Below, in pieces: positions 32,845 to 41,650 of a stretch of DNA of 64,000 nt; the stretch's first letter is position 1, and each line of letters begins with the position of its first letter. The position numbers were made by a program, and so were the translations under genes. Below the pieces are notes generated by a model, which saw only the letters and a program-made list of their open reading frames with translations, ran no database searches and had not been told where the DNA came from. The DNA lies in assembly GCA_963771025.1 (NCBI GenBank), contig CAVYRL010000003.1:1-64000 (forward strand). Direction: 5' to 3'. This DNA is from Miltoncostaea sp963771025. Its GTDB lineage: Bacteria > Actinomycetota > Thermoleophilia > Miltoncostaeales > Miltoncostaeaceae.

Positions 32845-34223
32845 CGATCCGGCGCTCGGTCCTCACGTGGCGTCCGCCGTCCCCCGCGATGGTTCCGGCC
32901 GCCTCGGCACGCGCGCGGGCTCTCCTGGAGGACCCCCAGGGCTTCGGCAACTACATGACCTACCGCGACGCGTACCGGATCCTCGGCTGGGAGCCGGCCG
33001 ACGTCTACCGCGACGGCGCCATCGCGCTCGACCGCGACGAGTGGGCCGACCTCGGATGGATGGCCAACCACATCGGGCCCTCGCCGCGCGCGCTGGAGGC
33101 GATGCGCGGGGCCGTCGACGCGGAGCACGTCGGCCCCTACTCCCCCGACCTGGACGAGGGGCTGCGTGACCTGATGGCGACCGAGCTGCTCGGGCGGGAG
33201 CGCGATGCCGGCTTCGACCTGATCGGCACCGAGGGCGCGCAGGCCGGCGTGGGCTACGCCGCGCTGACGTGCCTCGACCCCGGCGACGAGGTCATCGTCA
33301 CGGACCCCGGCTACTTCCACTTCGTCCCCGCCCTGCGGCTGGCCGGGGGGGTGCCGGTCTGGGTGCGGCTCAGCGCCCGCACGGGCTGGCGCCTCGATCC
33401 GGACGAGGTGGCCGCCGCCGTGACACCGCGCACGCGGATGGTCGTGGTCTGCGACCCGATCAACCCGTTCGGCACGGTGCAGCGCCGCGACGAGCTCGCG
33501 GCGCTGCTGGAGCTGTCGGCCCGTCACGGACTGGTGATCCTGGCCGACACCACCCACTCGACGCACCGCGTGGACCCGGAGGCCCGGCACCACCCCATCG
33601 CCGCGGTGGCCGCCGAGCACCCGGACGCGACGCTGCTCGTCTCGAGCGGCATGGCGCACGGCCACGGGATGGCGGGCGCGCGCATCGGGGCCCTGGGGGG
33701 CGACCCGGCGCTGGTCCGGGCGTGCCTCCAGGTCAAGATCGCCACGGTGAGGCTCAACACGAACCGCCTCGCGCAGGTCGGCGCGGCGGCGGCGCTGCGC
33801 GACACGGAGTGGGCGCGCCGCGGCGAGGAGGTCATCCGGCGCAACCTGGCGGCCCTCCGCACCATCGCGACGCCGGTGATCGATCCGGCGTACGGCTTCT
33901 CGTGCGTCATCGACGTCGCCGGCTGCGGGGCCAGCGCCCAGGAGCTCACGGTCGCGCTCTGCGCGCGGAAGGTGGCCGTGTACCCGGGCGACGGGCTCGG
34001 GGACGTCGGGGCGACGACCACGCTGCGCCTCAACCTGAGCGACCCCGACCCGTCGTCCCTCGAGCGCTTGCGCGATGCGCTCCCGGACGCCATCGCCGAG
34101 GCCGCGAGCGGCGTGCACCGCGAGGCGGTGCGCGACCTCTTCCTCTCCTACGGCACCGCGCGCGGGCGCCGCATCGCGGACGTCGTCGCCGGGACGGGTG
34201 ACCGCGCCGACGTGGCCCAATAG
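32841..34223 (+). CDS. Aminotransferase-fold protein lacking the PLP lysine
   Basis: 460 residues, class I/II aminotransferase fold. Kept features are YMTYRDAYRILGW at the N-terminus, the PLP loop GTEGAQAGVGYAAL, DPINPFGTV, the cofactor Asp in ILADTTHST and the substrate Arg in TTTLRLNLS. The segment that should hold the Schiff-base Lys (S-x-S-K-x-Y-G-M-x-G-x-R-I-G) reads MAHGHGMAGARIG: Lys is His275. Ordinary transamination is therefore unlikely. GTG 32841 overlaps the carbamate kinase stop. An internal ~60-residue C-terminal tail follows the normal end. Confidence 0.82.
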   Translation: MTIRRSVLTWRPPSPAMVPAASARARALLEDPQGFGNYMTYRDAYRILGWEPADVYRDGAIALDRDEWADLGWMANHIGPSPRALEAMRGAVDAEHVGPYSPDLDEGLRDLMATELLGRERDAGFDLIGTEGAQAGVGYAALTCLDPGDEVIVTDPGYFHFVPALRLAGGVPVWVRLSARTGWRLDPDEVAAAVTPRTRMVVVCDPINPFGTVQRRDELAALLELSARHGLVILADTTHSTHRVDPEARHHPIAAVAAEHPDATLLVSSGMAHGHGMAGARIGALGGDPALVRACLQVKIATVRLNTNRLAQVGAAAALRDTEWARRGEEVIRRNLAALRTIATPVIDPAYGFSCVIDVAGCGASAQELTVALCARKVAVYPGDGLGDVGATTTLRLNLSDPDPSSLERLRDALPDAIAEAASGVHREAVRDLFLSYGTARGRRIADVVAGTGDRADVAQ

Positions 34224-34224
34224 C

Positions 34225-36495
34225 ATGGCCCGCGTGATGGATCTGGGCTGGTACTGCCCCTCGGAGGGCGACGGACGGTGGCTCGGCACCCGCCGGCCGG
34301 AGCGTGCGCCGGACCCCGAGTACCTCGCGCGGGTCGCGCGTGCGGCGGAGCGGGCCGGGGCGGCGGAGATCCTGGTGCCGACCGGGGTCGTGAACGACTC
34401 GTTCGCACCGGAGGCGCCCTTCATGGAGAGCTGGACCGCCGCGACGGCCATCGCGGCGCTCACGCGGTCGATCCGGGTGATCGTGGCGATCAACCCGGCC
34501 GGGCTGGCGCCCGCCCTGGCGGCCCATCAGCTCGAGACGCTCGAGCGGGTCGCGCCGGGCCGGATCGCCGTGAACCTGGTCGCCGGCGGCGGACCCGAGG
34601 GCCCCTACGGCACGCCGCAACTCGACCACGCCGCGCGCTACGCCCGCCTGCGCGCCTTCGCGGACGTGGTGCGCGCCCGGTTCGCGGGCCCGTTCTACCT
34701 CGGGGGCGCCAGCGAGGAGGCGCAGGAACTGGCGGCGGAGGTGGCCGAGACCTACCTGATGTGGGGCGAGCCGCCCGAGCGGATCGCCGAGCGCATCGCG
34801 GCGATGCGGGCCCGTACGGACCGGCCCATGCGGATGGGCCTGCGCATCCACATCATCGCCCGGCCGATGGAGCGGGAGGCCCGCGAGGCGGCCCGCGAGC
34901 TGCTGTCGCGGGCCGCCGTGGGCGCCGACCGGGCGGAGGAGTACGCCCGCTTCGACAGCGTCGGCCAGGCGCGCATGAACGCGATCGCGGCCGACGACGA
35001 GGGCTGGGTGGCGCCGGGGCTGTGGGCGGGGATCCGCGCGGTCCGCGGCGGGGCCGGCACCGCGCTCGTGGGCTCGTACCGGGATGTCGCCCGCCTGCTG
35101 CGCGCCTACCGCGACGCGGGGGTGGACCTGGTGATCGCGTCGGGCTACCCCCACCTCGAGGAGGTCGGGCGCGTCGGCACCGAGGTCTGGCCCCGGGTCA
35201 CCGGCGAGGATGCCGTGGCCGGACGGCCCCCCGCGCCCGCGCGACGGGTGTCCAACGTGGTGCGCGCCACCGACGTGCGGCCCCCGGCGCGGGCCGAGGA
35301 GCTGGCCGCGCGCTTCGGGACGCCCCTGTACGTCTTCGAGGGCGCGCGCATCGAGGACGAGGCGCGCGCGTTCCAGGAAGCCGCGGGGCCGGACGTGACC
35401 GTGGCCTACTCGCTCAAGGCCAACACGCTGATGGGCCTGGTGGCGCGGCTGCACCGCGCCGGCTGCTGGGCCGAGGTGGCCTCCGGCTTCGAGTACCGCA
35501 CGGCGCGCCGAGCGGGGGTGCCCGGATCGCGGATCGTCTTCAACGGCCCGCTGAAGACCGCCGACGAGTTGCGCCGCGCGCTGCGGGAGGGCGCCACGAT
35601 CATCGCGGACGGCGTCGAGCAGGTGCGCGAGATCGCCCGCCTGGCGTCCCTCGCGTCCCCCGAGGCCCGCGTGGGCCTGCGGCTCGTGCCCCCGGACCGC
35701 GTCGGCCGCGACCGCTTCGGCGTGCCGGCCCGCCTCGCGCCCGCGGCCGCGGCGATCCTCGGACGGGCGGGGCTGCCCCTGAGCGGCCTGCACATCCATC
35801 TCGGCGCGTACCAGCTCGGCGAGCTGCCGGCGACCGGACCACCGATCCACGGCGTCACCGTGGAATACCCGGTGCCGGTGGCGCGCTTCGCGGCGGCCGC
35901 GGCGCACCTGCGCGAGATCGCCGAGCGGCTCGGCGGCATCGAGTGGCTCGACCTGGGTGGCGGGTGGCCGGCGGCCTCCGGCCTCGACGGGCACCTCGAC
36001 GCCGCGCGCGCGGCGCTCGGCCCCGGCCACCCGCCTCTCATCCTCGAGCCGGGTCGCGGACTGATCCGCGACGCCGGATGGCTGCTGACCCGCGTGGTCG
36101 CGCGCCGGGGCCCGGGCAAGGTGGTGGTCGATGTCGGCATCACCCAGGTCCCCTGCGTCCAGTGGAAGCGCTCTCCGGTGTACGCCGTCGAGCCGCGCGA
36201 GGGCGCCGAGCGGTCCACCGACCTGTACGGGCCGCTCTGCCTGCAGCACGACGCGATCGCGCGCGAGGTGCCGCTGGCGCCCCTGCGCGTGGACGACCTG
36301 GTCTGGATCGGGCAGACCGGCGCCTATGCCATGGCGCAGGCCTCCCCCTTCATCCACCTGCGGCCGGGGGCGGTGATGGTCGAGGGCGCCCACGCGGTGC
36401 TGCTTCGCGCCCGGGAGACCGACGAGGAGGCCCTGGGCGCACAGGCCGAGCCCCTCCTGGCGGGCCCCGAGGGTCGCGTGGTCTCCGCGTCGTGA
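34225..36495 (+). CDS. Fusion: SsuD-like flavin monooxygenase + PLP decarboxylase
   Basis: 756 residues without an internal stop. Residues 1-~330 are an SsuD-like LLM monooxygenase: YCPSEGDGRWLGTRR, EILVPTGVVNDSFAPEA, VNLVAGGGPEGPYG, YLGGASEEAQELAAEVAETYLMWGEPPERI. After a Pro/Arg linker (~330-345), residues ~350-740 are a fold-type III decarboxylase of the LysA/ornithine decarboxylase kind: PLP Lys398 in YSLKANTL, LHIHLGAYQ (His523), WLDLGGGWP, LEPGRGLIRDAG, YGPLCLQHD and GAYAMAQASPF. The start may be ATG 34225, or leaderless GTG 34234, 7 nt after TAGCAT. Substrate unknown. Confidence 0.85.
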   Translation: MARVMDLGWYCPSEGDGRWLGTRRPERAPDPEYLARVARAAERAGAAEILVPTGVVNDSFAPEAPFMESWTAATAIAALTRSIRVIVAINPAGLAPALAAHQLETLERVAPGRIAVNLVAGGGPEGPYGTPQLDHAARYARLRAFADVVRARFAGPFYLGGASEEAQELAAEVAETYLMWGEPPERIAERIAAMRARTDRPMRMGLRIHIIARPMEREAREAARELLSRAAVGADRAEEYARFDSVGQARMNAIAADDEGWVAPGLWAGIRAVRGGAGTALVGSYRDVARLLRAYRDAGVDLVIASGYPHLEEVGRVGTEVWPRVTGEDAVAGRPPAPARRVSNVVRATDVRPPARAEELAARFGTPLYVFEGARIEDEARAFQEAAGPDVTVAYSLKANTLMGLVARLHRAGCWAEVASGFEYRTARRAGVPGSRIVFNGPLKTADELRRALREGATIIADGVEQVREIARLASLASPEARVGLRLVPPDRVGRDRFGVPARLAPAAAAILGRAGLPLSGLHIHLGAYQLGELPATGPPIHGVTVEYPVPVARFAAAAAHLREIAERLGGIEWLDLGGGWPAASGLDGHLDAARAALGPGHPPLILEPGRGLIRDAGWLLTRVVARRGPGKVVVDVGITQVPCVQWKRSPVYAVEPREGAERSTDLYGPLCLQHDAIAREVPLAPLRVDDLVWIGQTGAYAMAQASPFIHLRPGAVMVEGAHAVLLRARETDEEALGAQAEPLLAGPEGRVVSAS

Positions 36496-37952
36496 TCGCG
36501 GCCCGGGTCCGCGGGGGCCGGTGGGCCGACAGCGCGAAGATGATGGCCGCCGCCCGTGCCGCCGAGACCGTCGACGGGGTGGAGCGGGCCTTCTGCTTCA
36601 TGGGGACGCCGGCCAACCGCGAGGAGGCCGCGGGCCTCGGCCTCTCGACGCCCGAGATCGAGGCGGCCGGTCCCGACGACCTCGTCATCGCCGTCCAGGG
36701 CGATGACGCCGACGCCGGCGTCGCGGCCGCCGAGGCGGTTCTTGACGCGAGTCCGGGCCCCGGCGGCTCCGCCCCCGGCGGGCCGCGGGCCCCCCGCTCA
36801 TTGGCCGGATTCGGCGGCGACGTCGCGGTGATCTCCGTACCGGGCGAGTACGCCGCGCTCGAGGCCCACAAGGCGCTCGGGGCCGGGATGGACGTCCTGC
36901 TCTTCAGCGACGGGGTCGCGATCGCCGACGAGGTGGCGCTCAAGCGGCGCGCCCACGAGCTGGGGCTCCTCGTGATGGGGCCGGGCGCCGGGACCGCGAT
37001 CCTCGACGGCGTCGCCCTGGGCTTCGCCAACGTCGTGCGCCGGGGCGCGGTGGGCGTGGTGGCCGCGGCCGGCACGGGGGCGCAGGAGGTGACCGTGCTG
37101 GTGGACCGCGCGGGCGCCGGAATCAGCCGCTGCTACGGCACCGGCGGCCGCGACCTCAAGGACGATGTCGGCGCCGTCACCGCCCTCGACGCGATCGCGC
37201 GCCTCGCCGCCGACGACGACACCGGGGTGATCGTCTGCGTGTCGAAGCCCCCCTCCCCCGCCGTCGCGGAGCGGGTCCTGACGGCGCTGGGGGCCTGCGG
37301 CACGCCGGCTGTCGCCTGCATGGTCGGCGGGGGCGTGGACCCGGCCGGCGGGGTTCACCTCGCCGCGACGCTGGAGGAGGCCGCCTTCGCCGCGGCGGCC
37401 CTGGCGGGCGCGTCGTCCGCGCCCCCGGCCGACCCACCCGCCGGCCCCGCCGCGGGCGGGGCGGTGCGCGGGCTCTTCTCGGGGGGGACGCTCTGCAGCG
37501 AGGCGGCGGCGATCCTGGCCGAGCGGCTGGGGACGGTGCAGACCAACGCCCCCGCCGGCGGCGCCACCCGGCTCGAGGGCCCGCCCCGCGGTCACGCCTG
37601 CCTGGACCTGGGCGAGGAGGAGTTCACCCGCGGGCGGCCCCACCCGATGATCGACCCGACCGCCCGCGCCGAGCGCCTCGAGATCGAGGCCGCGGACCCC
37701 GAGGTGGGGGTACTGCTGATCGACGTCGTGCTGGGGTACGCCAGCCATCCCGACCCCGCGGGGGTTGTCGCCCCGGTCGTCCGCGCGGCCCTCGCCGCCC
37801 GTCCGGAGCTGGCCGTCGTCGGCTACGTCCTCGGCACCGACGCGGACCCGCAGTCGCATGCCCGCCAGGAGGCCACGCTGCGCGCGGCGGGCGTCCGCCT
37901 GGCCGCCACCAACGCCGCAGCCGCCCGGCTCGCCGCCGCCCTCGCCGGGTGA
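36492..37952 (+). CDS. fdrA: FdrA/AllF-like protein (oxamate carbamoyltransferase subunit)
   Basis: 486 residues (E. coli FdrA is about 555). Two succinyl-CoA-synthetase-like halves: ADSAKMMAAARAAETVDGVERAFCFMGTPANREEAAGLGL at the N-terminus, then EYAALEAHKALGAGMDVLLFSDGVAIADEVALKRRA, MGPGAGTAILDGVALGFANVVRRG, TGAQEVTVLVDRAGAGISRCYGTGGRDLKDDVG, and late HPMIDPTARAERL. E. coli FdrA has been reported as AllF of oxamate carbamoyltransferase. The GTG overlaps the fusion gene stop (GTGA). DUF1116 and DUF2877 partners are at 25.7 and 41.6 kb. Confidence 0.88.
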   Translation: MIAARVRGGRWADSAKMMAAARAAETVDGVERAFCFMGTPANREEAAGLGLSTPEIEAAGPDDLVIAVQGDDADAGVAAAEAVLDASPGPGGSAPGGPRAPRSLAGFGGDVAVISVPGEYAALEAHKALGAGMDVLLFSDGVAIADEVALKRRAHELGLLVMGPGAGTAILDGVALGFANVVRRGAVGVVAAAGTGAQEVTVLVDRAGAGISRCYGTGGRDLKDDVGAVTALDAIARLAADDDTGVIVCVSKPPSPAVAERVLTALGACGTPAVACMVGGGVDPAGGVHLAATLEEAAFAAAALAGASSAPPADPPAGPAAGGAVRGLFSGGTLCSEAAAILAERLGTVQTNAPAGGATRLEGPPRGHACLDLGEEEFTRGRPHPMIDPTARAERLEIEAADPEVGVLLIDVVLGYASHPDPAGVVAPVVRAALAARPELAVVGYVLGTDADPQSHARQEATLRAAGVRLAATNAAAARLAAALAG

Positions 37953-39115
37953 GGATCCGGCTCGTCACCTACTCCACCAAGCCCCGCGGAGGTGTGGTGC
38001 ACGCCCTCAGCCTGGCCGAGGCGCTTTGCGCGCGGGGGCACGACGTGGAGCTCTGGGCGCTGTCGGCGGACGGAGCCGGCTTCTACCGCGAGCCGCGCGT
38101 ACCGGTGCGCCTGATCCCGGTCGACCGCCGCCCCGGAGAGGATGTCGAGCCACGCATCCTCCGCTACGCCCGGACGCTGGCCGAGGGGATGCGGCGCGCG
38201 GGGCCGGCCGACATCCATCACTCCGAGGACTGCCTGTCGGCGCGCTCGCTGCTGGCCCTGCGGGCCGAGGGGGTGCTGCCGGCAGTGGTGAGGACGATCC
38301 ACCACGTCAACGACTTCCGCAGCCCGGTGCTGGCGGAATGCCAGCGGGCCTCGATCCAGGACGTCGACCACCGCGTGTGCGTGAGCCGCTACTGGGCCGA
38401 CGTGCTCGCGCGCGACCACGGCGTGAGCGCCCGGGTGATCCCGAACGGCGTGGACGGATCCCGCTTCGCGGGGTGCCCGCTCGACCGCTCGGCGGCCGGG
38501 CGGGAGCTGGGCTGGGCGGACCGTCCGACAGTGCTGGCCGTCGGCGGCATCGAGCCTCGCAAGGGCAGCAGAACCCTGCTCGAGGCCTTCGCCCTCGCCC
38601 GCGAGCGGATCGGACCCGGTGCCCTGCTGGCCATCGCCGGGGGAGAGACCCTGTTCGACTACGCGGACTACCGCGACGCGTGGGAGCGGGACGCCGACCG
38701 CTTGGGGCTGCGGGTCCACCGGGGGCCGGCGCCGCCGCCCGAGGCCGACGTCGGGGTGCTCGGCCCGATCCCCGACAGCGACATGCCGGCCCTCTTCCGC
38801 GCGGCGGACGTGTTCGCCTTTCCCTCCGAGAGGGAGGGGTTCGGTCTCGTGGTGCTCGAGGCCCAGGCGGCGGGGCTGCCGGTCGTGGCGAGCGACCTCC
38901 CCGTGCTGCGCGAGTTCCTCGAGGACGGTCGCGACTGCGTGATGGCGCCGGTCGGTGACCCCGCCGCGCTGGCCGGCGCGCTGGTCGTCACGCTGGCGGA
39001 CGCGAGCCTGCGCGAGCGGCTCGTCGCCGGCGGGAGGGCGACGGCGGGCCGATTCTCCTGGAGCGCGGCGGCGGTCGCCCACGAGGACCTGTACGCGCGG
39101 ATCACAGGGGGCTGA
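37949..39115 (+). CDS. Glycosyltransferase (MSMEG_0565 family)
   Basis: 388-residue GT4-type glycosyltransferase (GT-B). The N-terminus RIRLVTYSTKPRGGVVHALSLAEAL is typical of the MSMEG_0565 family found beside nitrile/nitrogen-starvation genes. Other motifs are IHHVNDFRSPVLAECQ, VIPNGVDGSRF, LAVGGIEPRKGSRTLLEAF and the E-x7-E donor site FPSEREGFGLVVLEAQAAGLPVV. GTG 37949 overlaps the FdrA stop. It implies that a glycosylated product or carrier is part of the pathway (inference). Confidence 0.85.
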   Translation: MRIRLVTYSTKPRGGVVHALSLAEALCARGHDVELWALSADGAGFYREPRVPVRLIPVDRRPGEDVEPRILRYARTLAEGMRRAGPADIHHSEDCLSARSLLALRAEGVLPAVVRTIHHVNDFRSPVLAECQRASIQDVDHRVCVSRYWADVLARDHGVSARVIPNGVDGSRFAGCPLDRSAAGRELGWADRPTVLAVGGIEPRKGSRTLLEAFALARERIGPGALLAIAGGETLFDYADYRDAWERDADRLGLRVHRGPAPPPEADVGVLGPIPDSDMPALFRAADVFAFPSEREGFGLVVLEAQAAGLPVVASDLPVLREFLEDGRDCVMAPVGDPAALAGALVVTLADASLRERLVAGGRATAGRFSWSAAAVAHEDLYARITGG

Positions 39116-39116
39116 C

Positions 39117-39542
39117 ATGCCAGTGGACGACGGCCATCGGTACGCGGTCTGGACCGCCGAGTGGGCGGGCGGGCTGGCGAGCGCGGTCGGCGGCCGCGGG
39201 CACGCGCTGCGCGTCGACGAGCCGCCGGAGTTCGGCGGCGAGGACACGGGCCCCATGCCCACCGAGCTGTTGGTCGCCGCCATCGCGTCGTGCTTCTGCC
39301 TGGCGGTGGCGTGGGGCGCGCGCAAGCGCCGTATCGCGCTCGAGGATCTGCGCATCCACGTGCGCGCCGAGCGCGCCCCCGGCGAACCGCGCCACGGCGC
39401 CTACGACGTCTGGGTGGAGTCGTCCACGCCCGCCGCCGAGCTGGCGCCCGCGATCGAACTGGCCAAGCGCTACTGCTGGGTCACCAACACGATCACGACG
39501 CCTCCGCTCATGCGCTACCACGTCGGTCCACCCATCGGGTAG
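39117..39542 (+). CDS. OsmC-family peroxiredoxin-like protein
   Basis: 141 residues. OsmC fold with MPTELLVAAIASCFCLAVAWGARKR (peroxidatic Cys region) and AIELAKRYCWVTNTI (second Cys), the pair used in thiol-dependent peroxide reduction. ATG 39117 follows the glycosyltransferase stop by 1 nt. It may protect oxygen- or thiol-sensitive steps of the pathway, or act on a thiol intermediate (inference). Confidence 0.85.
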   Translation: MPVDDGHRYAVWTAEWAGGLASAVGGRGHALRVDEPPEFGGEDTGPMPTELLVAAIASCFCLAVAWGARKRRIALEDLRIHVRAERAPGEPRHGAYDVWVESSTPAAELAPAIELAKRYCWVTNTITTPPLMRYHVGPPIG

Positions 39543-39586
39543 CGTCGTCACCTTCCCGGCGACATGCGAACTGCGAGGTCCACGAC

Positions 39587-40921
39587 ATGGGTGAACCCCA
39601 CCGGATCAATGTGATCGGCGGCGGCGCCGCGGGGATCAGTGCGGGCTCGATGGCGAAGCGCACGAATCCGGACGCGACGGTGGTGGTCTGCACCGAGTTC
39701 GAGGACGTCGCCTATTCGCCCTGCGGCATCCCCTACGTCCTGGGCCGCGAGATCCCCGACTTCGAGCGCCTCTTCCTGGCCGGGCCGGAGAACTACGCCG
39801 AGGCGGGCATCGACCTGCGCCGCGAGACGGTGGTGACCGACGTCAACGTCGCCGGGCGCACGATGACCGCAAACGGCGAGGTCCTGCCCTGGGACCGCCT
39901 GATCGTCTGCACCGGCTGGAACTACCTCCTGCCGGACGTGCCCGGAAACGACCTCGAGGGGATCACGTTCGTCAAGAACATCCGACGCGGGATCGAGCTC
40001 AACGAGCAGCTCAACCACGTGAAGAAGGCCGTCGTGCTGGAGGCGGGCCCGCTGGGGGTGGAGATGCTCACCGCCCTGGCGCACCGCGGCATCGAGACGC
40101 ACCTGGTCAACGAGAACGCCTGGCTGCTCGCGCAGGTCGCGGACCCCGAGATCGCGGAGCCGGTCCAGGCCAGCCTCGAGGAGATCGGCTGCCAGCTCCA
40201 CTTCGGGGTCGGCCTGACGGCGTTCGTCGGCGACAACGGCCGCCTGGCCGGCGTCGAGACGACCGAGGGGCGGATCGACTGCGACATGGTCGTCGTGGCG
40301 ACCCACAAGGAGCCCGACACGGCCCTCGCGCGGGCGATGGGGCTCCCGCTGGGCTCGACCGGCGCGGTCGTCGTGGACGAGCGGATGCAGACCCCGATGC
40401 GCGACGTGTACGCGGCGGGCGACGTGGTCGAGGTGCCCCAGAACCTCACCGGCATCGCGGTCCAGGGCCTCACCGGCTCGCACGCGATGCAGCAGGGCCG
40501 CGTGGCGGGCGCCAACGCCGGGGGCGGCGACCGCCGCTACGACCCGGTCAACATCCCGTGGGGGATGGTCGGTGGCCAGGTGCAGATCGGCGGGGCGAGC
40601 TTCGGCGAGAGCGTCGCGACCTCGCTGGGCATCCCCCACATCGTCGCCACGGCCAACGGCATCAGCCGCGCGCGCTACTTCCCCGGCGTCCAGCAGGTGC
40701 GGGTGAAGCTGCTCGCCGAACCCGGCACCGGCAGGCTCATCGGAGGCCAGTTCGTGGGCGGCGAGGGCATCAAGGAGCGCGCGGACTTCCTGGCGTTCGC
40801 GCTGAAGCGGGGCGCCACCCTCGAGGACCTGGCGTGGATGGAGAACGTCTACTCCCCGCCCATCGGCGCGCTCTACGAGCCCCTGTCGGTGGCCGCCCAG
40901 AATGGGATGGCGAAGCTGTGA
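39587..40921 (+). CDS. CoA-disulfide-reductase-like FAD/NAD(P) oxidoreductase
   Basis: 444 residues. FAD motif INVIGGGAAGISAGSMAKR at residue 7; the single active-site Cys sits in AYSPCGIPYVLGR, as in CoA-disulfide reductases and NADH oxidases; NAD site AVVLEAGPLGVEMLTALA; second FAD motif DVYAAGDVVEVPQN; dimerisation domain with GGQFVGGEGIKERADFLAFAL. The single-Cys active site forms a mixed disulfide with a small thiol. It ends in a GTGA overlap with the next gene. Confidence 0.85.
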   Translation: MGEPHRINVIGGGAAGISAGSMAKRTNPDATVVVCTEFEDVAYSPCGIPYVLGREIPDFERLFLAGPENYAEAGIDLRRETVVTDVNVAGRTMTANGEVLPWDRLIVCTGWNYLLPDVPGNDLEGITFVKNIRRGIELNEQLNHVKKAVVLEAGPLGVEMLTALAHRGIETHLVNENAWLLAQVADPEIAEPVQASLEEIGCQLHFGVGLTAFVGDNGRLAGVETTEGRIDCDMVVVATHKEPDTALARAMGLPLGSTGAVVVDERMQTPMRDVYAAGDVVEVPQNLTGIAVQGLTGSHAMQQGRVAGANAGGGDRRYDPVNIPWGMVGGQVQIGGASFGESVATSLGIPHIVATANGISRARYFPGVQQVRVKLLAEPGTGRLIGGQFVGGEGIKERADFLAFALKRGATLEDLAWMENVYSPPIGALYEPLSVAAQNGMAKL

Positions 40922-41367
40922 GCGACGACGACCCCCGCATCCCCGAGCACCTGAGGGAGTACTTCGGCCACGACAAGGTGGCCTTCCACGGCCGTGGCGG
41001 GCTGCCCGCGGCTCCACCCGCCCCGCCGGGCTCCACCGCGCGCAAGGCCGGTGAGACCGCCCGGGCCGACGCGCTCGCGAAGGTCGGGACGCCGGGCCGG
41101 CGCCCGGGCGACCGGCCGGCGGCGATCGCGCCCGCGCCCAAGCTGCCGCGCAGGATGCGCGCGAGCGGCGAGCGGGCGCTGTTCGAATCGTCCCAGCGCA
41201 AGCTCGGACCGATGACCGGGGCGCCGCGACCGCACGGCGCGGCCGGGTGGTTCTGGAGATCCGTCTTCGCGCCGGGCTACGCGCTGCTCCCCTGGTCCTT
41301 CAAGCGGCGCATGGTGGGCATGACGTCCGGCGTCAAGAAGTGGACGACGGAGGACCGATCAGGATGA
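40918..41367 (+). CDS. Hypothetical protein coupled to the flavoprotein
   Basis: 149 residues from GTG 40918. Its N-terminus, DDDPRIPEHLREYFGHDKVAFHGRGGLP, is followed by a Pro/Ala-rich disordered stretch (~35-80), a basic helix (RRMRASGERALFESSQRKLG) and a C-terminal hydrophobic patch with aromatic residues (GWFWRSVFAPGYALLPWSFKRRMVGM) that may touch the membrane. No family is recognised. The last 35 bp overlap the convergent gene at 41333. Confidence 0.55.
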   Translation: MSDDDPRIPEHLREYFGHDKVAFHGRGGLPAAPPAPPGSTARKAGETARADALAKVGTPGRRPGDRPAAIAPAPKLPRRMRASGERALFESSQRKLGPMTGAPRPHGAAGWFWRSVFAPGYALLPWSFKRRMVGMTSGVKKWTTEDRSG

Positions 41368-41650
41368 AGGCGGCGGCGGGCAGACCCGGCCCGCACAGGC
41401 CGGTGTCGAGGACGTACTCACGGTCGTCGGCCTCGTCGCGGAGGTGCACCACATGGCAGGGCAGGCCGATCTCCGAGCGCTGGGAGTAGCCGATCACCTC
41501 GAACGAGGTGGTCACGGCCCCGCGGTGGCGCGTCAGGCGGCAGGCACCGAGACCCAGATCCTCGCGGTACTGGACGACGAAGGGGCCCACGACCACGATC
41601 TGGCGCACGCGGGCCCCGGGCTCCGGCCGCAGCCAGACGTCCTCGCTCAC
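41333..41650 (-). CDS. Hypothetical small protein next to DUF2877
   Basis: 105 residues from GTG 41650, with very strong GC3 bias on this strand. It is beta-rich and soluble: VRQIVVVGPFVVQYREDLG, CRLTRHRGAVTTSFEVIGYSQRSEIGLPCHVVHL, and EYVLDTGLCGPGLPAAAFILIG. Four cysteines are present, but with no clear metal motif. It is divergent from the DUF2877 gene and convergent with the 40918 gene. I do not recognise it. Confidence 0.55.
   Translation of the reverse strand: MSEDVWLRPEPGARVRQIVVVGPFVVQYREDLGLGACRLTRHRGAVTTSFEVIGYSQRSEIGLPCHVVHLRDEADDREYVLDTGLCGPGLPAAAFILIGPPSSTS

Noticed and set aside
41444..41650. N-terminal extension of DUF2877 from ATG 41444
   Set aside because: The opposite strand carries strong GC3 coding signal for a 105-residue protein; the plus-strand translation looks like a shadow.
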